A stretch of DNA of 64,000 nt. It comes from Enterocloster clostridioformis (GTDB lineage: Bacteria; Bacillota; Clostridia; Lachnospirales; Lachnospiraceae). The first letter of the stretch is position 1, and each line of letters opens with the position of its first letter. Of this stretch, positions 27,046 through 35,625 are shown in pieces. The notes under the pieces were generated by a model. That model did no database searches. It had not been told where the DNA came from and saw only the letters and a list, made by a program, of their open reading frames with translations. The translations under genes and the position numbers were made by a program. The DNA is taken from the NCBI RefSeq assembly GCF_020297485.1, contig NZ_JAIWZC010000001.1:2604001-2668000 (forward strand), written 5' to 3'.

Positions 27046-27906
27046 TCATCCCGCATGGCCGGAAGCCGCTTTAAGCTCCTCGTTCCATCCTTCGCTGTCA
27101 GCCACTGCCTCCTGCATCAGAAGCAGCATCTCCAAGAAGCTGCGGAAACTGACCTGTCTGCGCTTTTCCTTCCAGCAGATGGTTCCCTGCCAGGTGGCGT
27201 TCCTTCTGAACATGATCCTTATAACGAAGGTCATGGGGCCAAAGCCTCCCGCATTGACCGTGACGCTTCTGGGACTTATGATGTTCCCCTCCTCCCCGCC
27301 TTCCGGAAGAGGAAGAAGAAGGCGCTCCACTTCGTCCCTGAGTTCAAACTCACTGGCAAATTCCCGGCGGTCCGCCACTGCCGGATGGGATACGTCCCCG
27401 CCCATGACGAAATGACTGAAATTGCGCACAGCCACCTCGCACATCCGCTTGCCGAGGCCGTGCTTAATATCACTTCCTTGTCCGAGAGAACGGTCCAGAT
27501 ACTCCATCAGCTCCAAAAAGCTCTGAAAAGAATAGGTACCGCCGTTTCTCAGGTCCCTTATATTACCCTGCCACGTGGAATGAAACCTGTATTTCACATG
27601 CAGGCAGAACTCAGCCAGTTTTCCCTGGAGCCTCTTTTTTCCGGACTCCTCCCCACACCTTAATGACGGACCGCCATGTTTTATCCCCGCAAAGGACCTC
27701 TGGTCCACACTCTTCATGGGATAGCGGAGCTCATAAAAAAGGTTTTCCAGGCAAATGGCCATCTCCGAAATACAGCCAAAGGGTACTGCCTCCTCCAGGC
27801 TGTCATGGCAGATCCTCCCCTGCAACAGGCGGCCATCAAAGCTGTCAATGGCTATATTTACATATTTGTACGAATCCTGTAGGGCTCCGGTTTTTGCAAT
27901 CGACAT
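27046..27906 (-). CDS. Unknown protein with a repeated 'TWQG ... SFxSFLE' module
   Basis: A 286-residue protein with no family name I can give. Two clear copies of a module are seen: 'FHSTWQGNIRDL' followed by YSFQSFLELMEYLD (about residues 108-140), and 'RRNATWQGTICWKEKRRQ' followed by VSFRSFLEMLLLMQEAV (about 232-267). A weaker version near the N-terminus ('DSFDGRLLQGRICHDS' ... 'FGCISEMAICLEN') may be a third. No signal peptide or membrane segment is seen. The module (a short beta hairpin then an amphipathic helix) looks like a ligand- or protein-binding unit. The N-terminus has a GCAGGTG site upstream. It is a single gene upstream of, and co-directional with, sortase B. Confidence 0.7.
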   Translation of the reverse strand: MSIAKTGALQDSYKYVNIAIDSFDGRLLQGRICHDSLEEAVPFGCISEMAICLENLFYELRYPMKSVDQRSFAGIKHGGPSLRCGEESGKKRLQGKLAEFCLHVKYRFHSTWQGNIRDLRNGGTYSFQSFLELMEYLDRSLGQGSDIKHGLGKRMCEVAVRNFSHFVMGGDVSHPAVADRREFASEFELRDEVERLLLPLPEGGEEGNIISPRSVTVNAGGFGPMTFVIRIMFRRNATWQGTICWKEKRRQVSFRSFLEMLLLMQEAVADSEGWNEELKAASGHAG

Positions 27907-28032
27907 ATATTCACCTGCTTTTCTCTAATAAATTGACATAGTAATCCCAATAAGCCTGCTACCATTATAACAGTCTCCGGTTACAATCCGGTTACAAAAG
28001 AACGCCGGGCTGCTTTTTTATGTATTTTTTTC

Positions 28033-28061
28033 TGGACAATTATGATTCTGATTAGTATACT
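28033..28061 (+). promoter_or_regulatory. Promoter of the SARP-type regulator gene
   Basis: -35 TGGACA (28033-28038), a 17-base spacer and -10 TATACT (28056-28061), about 40 bases before the gene. Confidence 0.6.
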
Positions 28062-28100
28062 TATTTTAGAATGACCCCGCTTTTGCAAAGGAGAGCAGAC

Positions 28101-29336
28101 ATGAATGCATCCATTATAGAAGATAAACCTATTATTTATATAAAAACCCTGGGCGGATTTTCCCTCAGGGTTGGCGATAAAGAGATAACCGACAACAGCA
28201 ACCAGTCAAAAAAACCCTGGTGTCTCCTGGAGTATCTGGTGGTATTCCAGAAGAAATCCATCAGTCCCGGTGAACTTATCAACATCGTATGGGCCGACGA
28301 CCCCGGCGTCAACCCGGGCGGCGCCCTGAAAACCCTGATGTTCCGCAGCCGCAGGCTGCTGGAGCCCCTGGGGATTCCTCCCCAGAAGCTGTTAGTCCAG
28401 CAGAGAGGTTCCTATTGCTGGACGCAGGACTATTCATCCGTCCTTGACATTGACCAGTTTGAGTCCATCTGTACCCGGGTCCTGAATCAGGACATGGATG
28501 AGGCTGAAGCCCTTAAGCTTTGCCTTGAGGGACTGGAGCTGTACAAGGGGGATTTTCTTCCCAAATCCGAATACGAATCCTGGGTTATCCCCATCAGTAC
28601 ATATTACCATTCCCTGTACCAGAAGCTGGTCTATAAGACGGTGGAGCTGCTTACCAAAAAGGAGGACTTCTCCAGGATAACCTCTATCTGCCAGACAGCA
28701 GTGGGGATAGAGCCCTTTGACGAAGGATTCCACTATCACCTGGTATACTCCCTCTACCGGGACGGCCACACCAGCCAGGCCATTGAAGAATACAACCATA
28801 CACTGGACCTGTTTTATAACGAATTCTCCATCTCTCCGTCGGACCATTTTAAGGATTTATACAAGTCCATCCGCAGCAAGGAGCAGGGTATCAACACTAA
28901 CCTGGATTCCATCCAGGAGACACTTAAGGAGGAAGCCTCAGGAGGGGCATTTTACTGCGAATATCCTGTATTTCACGACCTGTTCCAGCTGGAACGCAGA
29001 GCCATTGAGCGCACCGGCGATTCCATCTATCTGTGTCTCCTGACCATCGGTGACCTGGACGGACGGGTTCCCAAGACAACGGTCCTTAACAAGGCTATGG
29101 AGCATCTGAACCACGCCATCCGTGACTCCCTTCGTTGCAGCGACGTGTACACCCGTTACAGCATCAGCCAGTACATCATCCTCCTTCCCACCGTGACCAT
29201 GGAAAAGGGTGAGATGGTCATGAAGCGGATACTGAGCAATTTCCGCAAGCTCTGCAGCCGCAGGGAACTGATTGTGGATTACAAGCTTCAGCCGGTGCTT
29301 CCCTGGAAGCGCTCTCCGGCAGGCCTTCGGGAATAA
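28101..29336 (+). CDS. SARP/BTAD-type transcriptional regulator with GGDEF-like C-terminus
   Basis: A 411-residue protein. Residues 10-105 form an OmpR/SARP-like winged helix ('IKTLGGFSLRVGDKEI', 'SKKPWCLLEYLVVFQKKSIS', 'ALKTLMFRSRRLLEPL'). Residues 110-270 form the all-helical bacterial transcriptional activation domain with TPR-like repeats. The last 120 residues (about 290-411) resemble a degenerate nucleotide-cyclase/GGDEF fold ('SIYLCLLTIGDLDG', 'AIRDSLRCSDVYTRYSISQY') without the GGDEF motif. The start at 28101 has AAAGGAG upstream. It stands alone, so its targets are unknown; the divergent neighbour is the TWQG protein. Confidence 0.78.
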   Translation: MNASIIEDKPIIYIKTLGGFSLRVGDKEITDNSNQSKKPWCLLEYLVVFQKKSISPGELINIVWADDPGVNPGGALKTLMFRSRRLLEPLGIPPQKLLVQQRGSYCWTQDYSSVLDIDQFESICTRVLNQDMDEAEALKLCLEGLELYKGDFLPKSEYESWVIPISTYYHSLYQKLVYKTVELLTKKEDFSRITSICQTAVGIEPFDEGFHYHLVYSLYRDGHTSQAIEEYNHTLDLFYNEFSISPSDHFKDLYKSIRSKEQGINTNLDSIQETLKEEASGGAFYCEYPVFHDLFQLERRAIERTGDSIYLCLLTIGDLDGRVPKTTVLNKAMEHLNHAIRDSLRCSDVYTRYSISQYIILLPTVTMEKGEMVMKRILSNFRKLCSRRELIVDYKLQPVLPWKRSPAGLRE

Positions 29337-29381
29337 ACAGAGTTTTGGCAAATGACAAAATTATGGCATTCATGAATCAGA

Positions 29382-29430
29382 AAAGCTGCGGCATTATCCT
29401 TCATCGGATTCCCTCCCGCAGCTTTTTTTA
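29382..29430. terminator. Terminator between SARP and MATE genes
   Basis: AAAGCTGCGG pairs with CCGCAGCTTT around a 24-base loop, followed by TTTTATTTTG on the plus strand. On the minus strand TTTTCTG follows, so it may also end the MATE transcript. Confidence 0.75.
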
Positions 29431-29444
29431 TTTTGCTTTCACAA

Positions 29445-30824
29445 TCATTGTGCAGCGTCTGTGGCCCTGCTCCTGCCATAAAAAAGCTGGTTCAGGTTCT
29501 TCATCACATGGCGGTAAGCCGGTATGAGAAACAGATCCGCGGCGATCCAGGCCACAGGGCTGGCGATGCACACTGCTATGTAACCAAACACAGGGACCAG
29601 GCAGAAGCCTACAAAGGAGCGCGCCGCCATCTCGCATACACCGGCAATAATGGCCAGCCTGGAATATCCGAGCCCCTGAATCATGAACCGCACCGCGTTG
29701 ACAAACACCAGCGGAATATAGAACAGGCTGTTGCCGATGAGGAACAGCCGCGTGTTCCTCAGGATTTCCCCTTCCCCCTTATCCACGAACATAAGTGCAA
29801 TCCATTGTCCAAAGATACAGAGCACCGCAAAGGCTATGACGGCATAGACGCAGCCCATGACAGCCCCTGCCTTCAGCCCCTGATCAATACGGTCCAGCTT
29901 CCTGGCGCCCACATTCTGTCCGCCGTAGGTGGCCATGGTGGATCCCAGGGCGTCAAAGGGGCAGCAGAAGAACATGCTGATTTTACTGCCTGCCGTCACA
30001 GCAGCCACCGCCATGGATCCCAGTGAATTGACTGCGGTCTGGAGGATTACGCTTCCTATGGCGGTGATGGAATACTGCAGTCCCATGGGAATTCCCATGT
30101 TGCACAGAATCTTCATGTAATGGGCATCCGGCCTCCACTCGTCATCATTCATTTTAAGGATGTCGAATTTCTTTCTCATATAAAACAGGCACAGGATTCC
30201 CGACACTGCCTGGGCCGTGATGGTGGCCCAGGCAGCCCCTGACACGCCCATCTTGAGGACCAGAATCGTAAAGAAGTCCAGGGCCACATTCACCACAGAG
30301 GAGAACACCAGAAAAATCAGGGGGGTGGTGCTGTCTCCCAGGGAACGTATGGTGCAGGACAGCAGGTTATAGAGATAGGTGGCCGGAATGCCCAGGAATA
30401 TCACAAAGATATAGCTGTAGGCCCCATCAATAATATCCTCCGGCGTCTGCATCAGCTCCAGGATGTTGCGGCATAACAGGCACACGGCCACGGTCATGAC
30501 CGCTGAAAACAGGACTGCCAGCCATGCGCTGTTGGCCACAAACCGTCTGAGCGCTTTTTCGTTCTTTTCTCCGAATTTCTGGGCCACCGGAATGGCAAAA
30601 CCGCTGCATACACCCAGGCAGAAACCGATAATCATAAAGTTGATGGAGCCGGTGGAACCCACCGCTGCCAGGGCCTTAACCCCCAGGCACTTGCCCACGA
30701 TGATGGTGTCCGCCATATTGTACAGCTGCTGGAACAGCAGTCCGCACAGCATGGGGATGAAAAATCCCAGTATCAGTTTTACCGGGGAGCCTTCCGTCAT
30801 ATCCTTTGTCACATTTGCGGCCAT
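29445..30824 (-). CDS. MATE-family efflux transporter
   Basis: A 459-residue protein with about 12 hydrophobic segments and the MatE repeat pattern: 'SPVKLILGFFIPMLCGLLFQ QLYN', MADTIIVGKCLG, and in the second half 'NMGIPMGLQYSITAIGSVIL'. These export cationic drugs or metabolites using Na+ or H+ gradients. The start at 30824 is chosen because GAGAGG sits 9 bases upstream; an open extension of 11 codons lacks a site. Single gene. Confidence 0.9.
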   Translation of the reverse strand: MAANVTKDMTEGSPVKLILGFFIPMLCGLLFQQLYNMADTIIVGKCLGVKALAAVGSTGSINFMIIGFCLGVCSGFAIPVAQKFGEKNEKALRRFVANSAWLAVLFSAVMTVAVCLLCRNILELMQTPEDIIDGAYSYIFVIFLGIPATYLYNLLSCTIRSLGDSTTPLIFLVFSSVVNVALDFFTILVLKMGVSGAAWATITAQAVSGILCLFYMRKKFDILKMNDDEWRPDAHYMKILCNMGIPMGLQYSITAIGSVILQTAVNSLGSMAVAAVTAGSKISMFFCCPFDALGSTMATYGGQNVGARKLDRIDQGLKAGAVMGCVYAVIAFAVLCIFGQWIALMFVDKGEGEILRNTRLFLIGNSLFYIPLVFVNAVRFMIQGLGYSRLAIIAGVCEMAARSFVGFCLVPVFGYIAVCIASPVAWIAADLFLIPAYRHVMKNLNQLFYGRSRATDAAQ

Positions 30825-30941
30825 GTATGTATTCCTCTCTGTTTCCATGAATTTCATCCCAATAATGTACTCTCTTAACCTGCAATTTGCAAGTAGAAAA
30901 TATCGCTGGAATCCGGGACCGGGACATACATTTTACACAAT

Positions 30942-30965
30942 GGGCCGGGAATCTGTTCCCGGCCC
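30942..30965 (-). other. GC-rich hairpin after the L,D-transpeptidase gene
   Basis: Perfect 10-base stem GGGCCGGGAA/TTCCCGGCCC with a 4-base loop just after the stop codon. No U tract follows on the minus strand, so it may be a weak terminator or a 3' end stabiliser. Confidence 0.5.
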
Positions 30966-30975
30966 GTAATGCCTG

Positions 30976-32412
30976 TTATTGGTAGCAGAGCACAGGCATG
31001 CCCTTATATATTAAGTCATAGAGCACGCTGGCTTTCTCCGGCGGAAGGTTTATACAGCCATGACTTCCGCTGGTCTGGAAGATGGTGCCGCCGAATTTGC
31101 TTCTCCATGTGGCGTCATGGAAACCAATGCCCCCGTTAAAGGGCATCCAGTAATCCACATGGCTCTCGTACTCATAGGTTCCGTCCGCCTTCTTGGCTCC
31201 CCTCAGTATCCTGTCCTTTTCCTTGTAGGTCAGGCTGTAAATGCCTGCGGGCGTGTCATAATTCTTGGATATATTACCCGTGACACAGGGCGCGTCCCAC
31301 ACCAGGTTTCCTTCCTGGAACATGTATACGTGCTGTCCTGTCAGGTCCACCTCCGCATACGTGTTGCCCCAGTCAGGGGCCGTGCGGCTGGCGGCCGTCA
31401 TGGCGTATACAGGTTCCCTGTCCACAGGACCGGCTGCGGGGCCGGCCTGAATCAGGGCTGCCAGGGCCTGTACCTCGCCTGCCACATCTATTTTCCAGCC
31501 GTAGGGGCCCGTCAGCTCCACATCTTTGCCCGCGGCTGTATGGAATATGCGGGCGGTTCCGGCCGTATCCCTTCTGGACGCCATCTCTGTCACAAAGGCT
31601 GTGATTTTCTCCAAGTCAACCGTCGGCACCCCGTCCTGGCTTCCTGTGACCCAGGCGGCAATGGTCTCACCGCCAAGAGTCTCCTTCTCATCGCCAAACA
31701 CATAATTGACGCTCATGTCCCGGTACTGGTTCATGCGGGCGCACAAGGCGATAAGGTTCTCATCTGTCTCCCATATATTTACCTGGTAATAACAGCCTGC
31801 GCTGTCCACATCCACAGAGCTCTGCCCTGCTTTTACAGCAGCGGTAATCACCTCCGTGGTCTTGGCCTCGTCCACATTATTTCCCTGGACAGCCGGTATG
31901 ACGGAAAAAGGCTGTCCCTCCTCATAGGAGGATATGCGGGCATCGGAAGTGACTGTGATGCCGGAGCCGCTTATCAGGGTCAGAGCCTTAATCTTTGCCC
32001 CCATGGCCTCCTGGCTGTAGGTCACTGTCATGGCCATGGTATGGGAGTTATCCGCATCCGGTCCTGAGACACGTCCGGCTGCGTTCTGCGCATCCAGTAT
32101 AGCCTTAAGTCCCTCGGGAACCTCCACCTTGTAACCGATGTCCGCACCTGTTATGGTTTCCTGGCGTCCGCCTCTCTCCTTAATGGTGAGATTGTATTCA
32201 CCGGCATAAAAACCTTCGATTCTGGCCTTGGCCTCATCCACGGTCAGTCCGCCCACGCCCACGCCGTTGACCTTTGTACCGGATACAAAGCGGGTTGTAT
32301 CTCCGCTCTCATCCGCCAGGGACACAAACGCCCCTGCCAGCACAAGCACAGCCGCTGCCGTCAAAGCCGCGGCCAGCCTTCCCATCCATGTCCTCTTCCT
32401 TAACTTCCGCAT
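30976..32412 (-). CDS. L,D-transpeptidase (YkuD) with N-terminal peptidoglycan-binding domains
   Basis: A 478-residue exported protein. The signal sequence or anchor is at 8-32. Next come YoaR-like repeats of the putative peptidoglycan-binding type ('VNGVGVGGLTVDEAKARIEG', then a second unit after 165), and a YkuD catalytic domain at about 350-478 ('YAEVDLTGQHVYMFQEGNLV', SGSHGCINLPP with the catalytic Cys). It forms or edits 3-3 peptidoglycan crosslinks, or anchors proteins. ATG at 32412 is used; a TTG two codons earlier is in frame. Downstream of the cyclophilin gene on the same strand with about 200 bases between, so probably separate. Confidence 0.9.
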   Translation of the reverse strand: MRKLRKRTWMGRLAAALTAAAVLVLAGAFVSLADESGDTTRFVSGTKVNGVGVGGLTVDEAKARIEGFYAGEYNLTIKERGGRQETITGADIGYKVEVPEGLKAILDAQNAAGRVSGPDADNSHTMAMTVTYSQEAMGAKIKALTLISGSGITVTSDARISSYEEGQPFSVIPAVQGNNVDEAKTTEVITAAVKAGQSSVDVDSAGCYYQVNIWETDENLIALCARMNQYRDMSVNYVFGDEKETLGGETIAAWVTGSQDGVPTVDLEKITAFVTEMASRRDTAGTARIFHTAAGKDVELTGPYGWKIDVAGEVQALAALIQAGPAAGPVDREPVYAMTAASRTAPDWGNTYAEVDLTGQHVYMFQEGNLVWDAPCVTGNISKNYDTPAGIYSLTYKEKDRILRGAKKADGTYEYESHVDYWMPFNGGIGFHDATWRSKFGGTIFQTSGSHGCINLPPEKASVLYDLIYKGMPVLCYQ

Positions 32413-32561
32413 AAACAATCCTGCCCTGCCTTTTATTGATATTTACTGCATTTTCTTCCACTCCTGCCTGAAAACGGCAGGACGCCTTCTAAACATAACA
32501 GCCCTTCACCATATTTTCAATATGAAAATCAAAAATGTAAGAATTCTTCATAAAAACATAA

Positions 32562-32595
32562 AATCCGGGGTCCCTAAAACAGGGAAACCCGGATT
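32562..32595 (-). terminator. Terminator after the cyclophilin gene
   Basis: AATCCGGGGTCCCT pairs with AGGGAAACCCGGATT (small internal loop), followed on the minus strand by TTATG with a TTTT run at the stem base. Confidence 0.65.
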
Positions 32596-32617
32596 CTTTC
32601 GTATGCCAGGACCTTTA

Positions 32618-33331
32618 TCAGTCCACTACCTCTATGCTCTCGATGACAGGCTGGTTGGCCTTTGCCACGGAACCGTTATTGTCTTCCACCTTTGTGTCCT
32701 CACAGATGGCATCCACTACCTCCATGCCCTCTGTCACATATCCGAAACAGGCGTAATCCCCATCCAGGAATGTGCTGTCCTCATGCACAATGAAGAACTG
32801 GGAACTGGCGCTGTCCTTTATCTGGGAGCGCGCCATGGAAATAGCTCCCCTGGTGTGGGACAGCGGGTTCTCCACTCCGTTGTTGGAAAACTCGCCTTTG
32901 ATTTCCTGGTCAGAACCGCCCATACCTGTGCCTAACGGGTCGCCGCCCTGAATCATGAAACCGCTTATGATGCGGTGAAAGGTAAGTCCGTCATAGAAAC
33001 CGTCCTTTGCCAGCTTCAGGAAGTTAGCCACCGTGATGGGAGCCTCGTCCCCGTAAAGCTCCACGGAAATGGTTCCATAGTCCTTTACGTTAATCTTCAC
33101 ATGGTGTTTTCCTGCCGCTGCCTGAATTTCCTCCGAAGCTGTATCCCCGGCTTCCTCTGAAGCCTCCGATGTCTTGGTTGTCTCTTTTTTAACCGCCTCT
33201 GCCTTGGCCGCCTCTTCCTTGGACGCCTCAGTCCGCGCCGCTGTAGTGGCTGCCCCTGCGCTGGTGCCGCATCCGGTCAGGGCTGAAACCGCCAGTACAG
33301 CTGCCGCACATATACACATCCATTTTTTCAT
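32618..33331 (-). CDS. Peptidyl-prolyl cis-trans isomerase (cyclophilin), lipoprotein
   Basis: A 237-residue protein with lipobox LTGCG, an Ala/Glu/Lys/Thr-rich spacer (about 25-75) and a cyclophilin domain. The domain has FHRIISGFMIQGGDPLGTG (catalytic Arg and the Gln/Gly-Gly-Asp motif), 'GAISMARSQIKDSASSQFFI' and 'YACFGYVTEGMEVVDAI'. It isomerises prolyl bonds in exported proteins at the outer face of the membrane. Length is normal after allowing for the spacer. Confidence 0.93.
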   Translation of the reverse strand: MKKWMCICAAAVLAVSALTGCGTSAGAATTAARTEASKEEAAKAEAVKKETTKTSEASEEAGDTASEEIQAAAGKHHVKINVKDYGTISVELYGDEAPITVANFLKLAKDGFYDGLTFHRIISGFMIQGGDPLGTGMGGSDQEIKGEFSNNGVENPLSHTRGAISMARSQIKDSASSQFFIVHEDSTFLDGDYACFGYVTEGMEVVDAICEDTKVEDNNGSVAKANQPVIESIEVVD

Positions 33332-33482
33332 AAATTCCGCTCCTCTGCTTATGGGAAAACGGTACGCCGTCCCTCTGTCCGGCCATTTTCCCGAAATATA
33401 CGTCTGGGCGTTATGTCACCCGGACTGCCAGAGCATATTGTAACACCTGCAATGCCTTCCCGTAAAGGACTTTATAGAAATA

Positions 33483-34706
33483 TCATACTTTTGTCACATT
33501 TTTCCGGCCGGGAAAGGCGCGGACGGCGACCGTCACCCGGCTGCAAACCACGCACAGAACCACGGTGGCCGCCATGTCAGGAAGGGTGCTTCCCACAGGC
33601 GTATCCACCCGCATCAGTATGCGGTAAATCACAAAACCCGCCAGCCAGATAACCAGGTTTGGCAGATTGGCGGCCTCCGCCTCATGGTCCTGCCGGATGA
33701 TAAAATAATCCGCAATCTGAATGGCAATCATGGGGGCAAACACGGAACCAATCAGATAAAGGAAATCTGTAATGTTGTCCATGGGGTATACCATGGCTGC
33801 CGCGGTGCCGATGATGGTCACTGCCACTGCCGCCCATTTTTCCTTAATCCTGTGTGTGATGGATACGCTGGATACACCGGCAGAGTAGGCGTCCAGGAAC
33901 GTGGTAGTCACGGTGGACAGCACAATAATGAGAAGACCTGCCGCTCCCAGCCCCGCCTTGACCATGATGACAGATATATCATAATCACCCGTGTAAATGG
34001 CTGCTCCCATTCCGATGACATACATAAAGCAGCTCACCAGGCCGTAAACCACGGCGCTGGCCGCCGTTGCCCCAAAGGGCCTTTCGGCCTCCCTTGTATA
34101 ATCGCTTATGAGGGGCAGCCAGGACAGAGGCATGGCCACGGACAATTCAACTGCGGCCCCAAAGCTCAGGGAACCGCCTGCCTCCGCGGACGGCTCCACG
34201 TTACCTGTAAATATAACCCGGCACAAAATGAGAGTCAGTACAAACAGAGCCGTCATGGCTGCCGTATTGATTTTTCCCAGGTTCCTGATTCCAATTAAAA
34301 GCCACACCAGAATCAGACCGCCAATCACAAGACACCATGCCCACAGTCCCGCGTCATAAATACCGTTAGCAGCCAGACCGCCGTCATAAATCATGATGGA
34401 GGTCCAGCCCACCAGCTGCAGGACGTTGAGTCCGCAAAACAGCAGGCTTCCTTTCTGTCCAAAGCTCATCTTCACTGTTTCCATGGAGCTTCGCCTGGTA
34501 TGCCCGCCAATAAGCCCCGCCACAAACAGCAGCATGCAGCCAATCACATGACCCAGCACAATGGCTGCCAGCCCCTTTCCAAATCCCAGAGGCGCCAGAT
34601 ATGTGCCTGTCAGTATCTCGGCTATGGATACTCCTGCCCCAAACCATATAAGGCTGTTGGCAGATACGGAGGTTCCCTTTTCCTTCATTCTCATCTTTTC
34701 CCTCAT
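33483..34706 (-). CDS. cytX: Hydroxymethylpyrimidine transporter CytX
   Basis: A 407-residue NCS1-family permease with about 12 hydrophobic segments ('ANSLIWFGAGVSIAEILTGT', 'LAAIVLGHVIGCMLLFVAGL', 'YPMDNITDFLYLIGSVFAP'). NCS1 members import nucleobases, and the CytX clade takes up thiamine pyrimidine precursors. That assignment is strongly supported here because the gene follows thiD by 12 bases under a TPP riboswitch. Start at 34706 has AAGGAGG 7 bases upstream; the ATG two codons earlier abuts the site. Confidence 0.87.
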   Translation of the reverse strand: MREKMRMKEKGTSVSANSLIWFGAGVSIAEILTGTYLAPLGFGKGLAAIVLGHVIGCMLLFVAGLIGGHTRRSSMETVKMSFGQKGSLLFCGLNVLQLVGWTSIMIYDGGLAANGIYDAGLWAWCLVIGGLILVWLLIGIRNLGKINTAAMTALFVLTLILCRVIFTGNVEPSAEAGGSLSFGAAVELSVAMPLSWLPLISDYTREAERPFGATAASAVVYGLVSCFMYVIGMGAAIYTGDYDISVIMVKAGLGAAGLLIIVLSTVTTTFLDAYSAGVSSVSITHRIKEKWAAVAVTIIGTAAAMVYPMDNITDFLYLIGSVFAPMIAIQIADYFIIRQDHEAEAANLPNLVIWLAGFVIYRILMRVDTPVGSTLPDMAATVVLCVVCSRVTVAVRAFPGRKNVTKV

Positions 34707-34718
34707 GCTCATCCCTCC

Positions 34719-35510
34719 TTAATACTCGCCCCGGATGGCAAATCCATGGTTCATTGGTCCGCTTCCTTTTCCCAGGTCCAGCTGCGCTTCCAGCGCGCCT
34801 GAGAGATATACCTTGGCGCGCTCCACAGCCAGGTCCATATCCATGCCCTTGGCCAGATTGGAGGCAATGGCGCTGGACAGGGTACAGCCTGTCCCATGGG
34901 TATTGGGGTTGTCAATCCGCCTGCCGTTAAACCATTTCAGTTTCTTATGCCGGTACAGCAGATCATTGGCATCATTGAGCTGGTGGCCGCCCTTAAGGAG
35001 TACGGCGCAGCCATAGCTCTCCCCGATGGCCCTTGCCGCCTTCTCCATGTCACCGGGATTATGTATCTCCATTCCTGACAGCACCTCTGCCTCCGGGATA
35101 TTGGGGGTCAGCAGGTTTGCCATGGGAAGAAGGACTTCCTTCAGCGCCTCTATGGCCTCCCCGCTGATGAGCCGGGAACCGCTGGTGGATACCATCACCG
35201 GGTCCACCACCACATTGGCTGCCCTGTAAAACGCCAGCCTGTCCCCGATGGCCTCTATCAGGCCGCCGGAGGAAACCATCCCGATTTTAACCGCGTCCGG
35301 GAAGATATCCGTAAATATATCGTCTAGCTGTTCCTTTAAAAAAGATGGAGTCACCTCCATGATTCCTGTCACGCCGGTGGTATTCTGGGCAGTCAATGCC
35401 GTTATGGCGCTCATGGCGTATACCCCGTGAGCGGTCATGGTCTTGATATCTGCCTGGATGCCGGCGCCTCCGCTGGAATCGCTTCCCGCGATTGTTAATG
35501 CTGTTTTCAT
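34719..35510 (-). CDS. thiD: Hydroxymethylpyrimidine/phosphomethylpyrimidine kinase
   Basis: A 263-residue ribokinase-fold enzyme that phosphorylates HMP to HMP-P and HMP-PP for thiamine synthesis. Motifs: ALTIAGSDSSGGAGIQADIK at the N-terminus, AITALTAQNTTGV, VVVDPVMVSTSG, LLTPNIPEAEVL, and NPNTHGTGCTLSSAIAS with the catalytic Asp/Gly/Cys region (GTGC). AAGGAG lies 7 bases before the ATG at 35510. With cytX it forms a pyrimidine salvage operon whose TPP riboswitch lies 2 kb upstream, beyond an intron. Confidence 0.95.
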   Translation of the reverse strand: MKTALTIAGSDSSGGAGIQADIKTMTAHGVYAMSAITALTAQNTTGVTGIMEVTPSFLKEQLDDIFTDIFPDAVKIGMVSSGGLIEAIGDRLAFYRAANVVVDPVMVSTSGSRLISGEAIEALKEVLLPMANLLTPNIPEAEVLSGMEIHNPGDMEKAARAIGESYGCAVLLKGGHQLNDANDLLYRHKKLKWFNGRRIDNPNTHGTGCTLSSAIASNLAKGMDMDLAVERAKVYLSGALEAQLDLGKGSGPMNHGFAIRGEY

Positions 35511-35625
35511 AGTCATTCTCCTTTTCGCATTAATTTTATAAAGCGGCGGAAGGTGGTGCCCCCAATCCGCCGCCGGGAAGCTCCGGCGCCCATGCCTGAT
35601 ACCATACAGAATTGTCCCGCGTATT

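Noticed and set aside
35517..35625. TPP riboswitch immediately upstream of thiD
   Set aside because: The expected position holds no thi-box; the aptamer was found beyond the intron at 37521-37606 instead.
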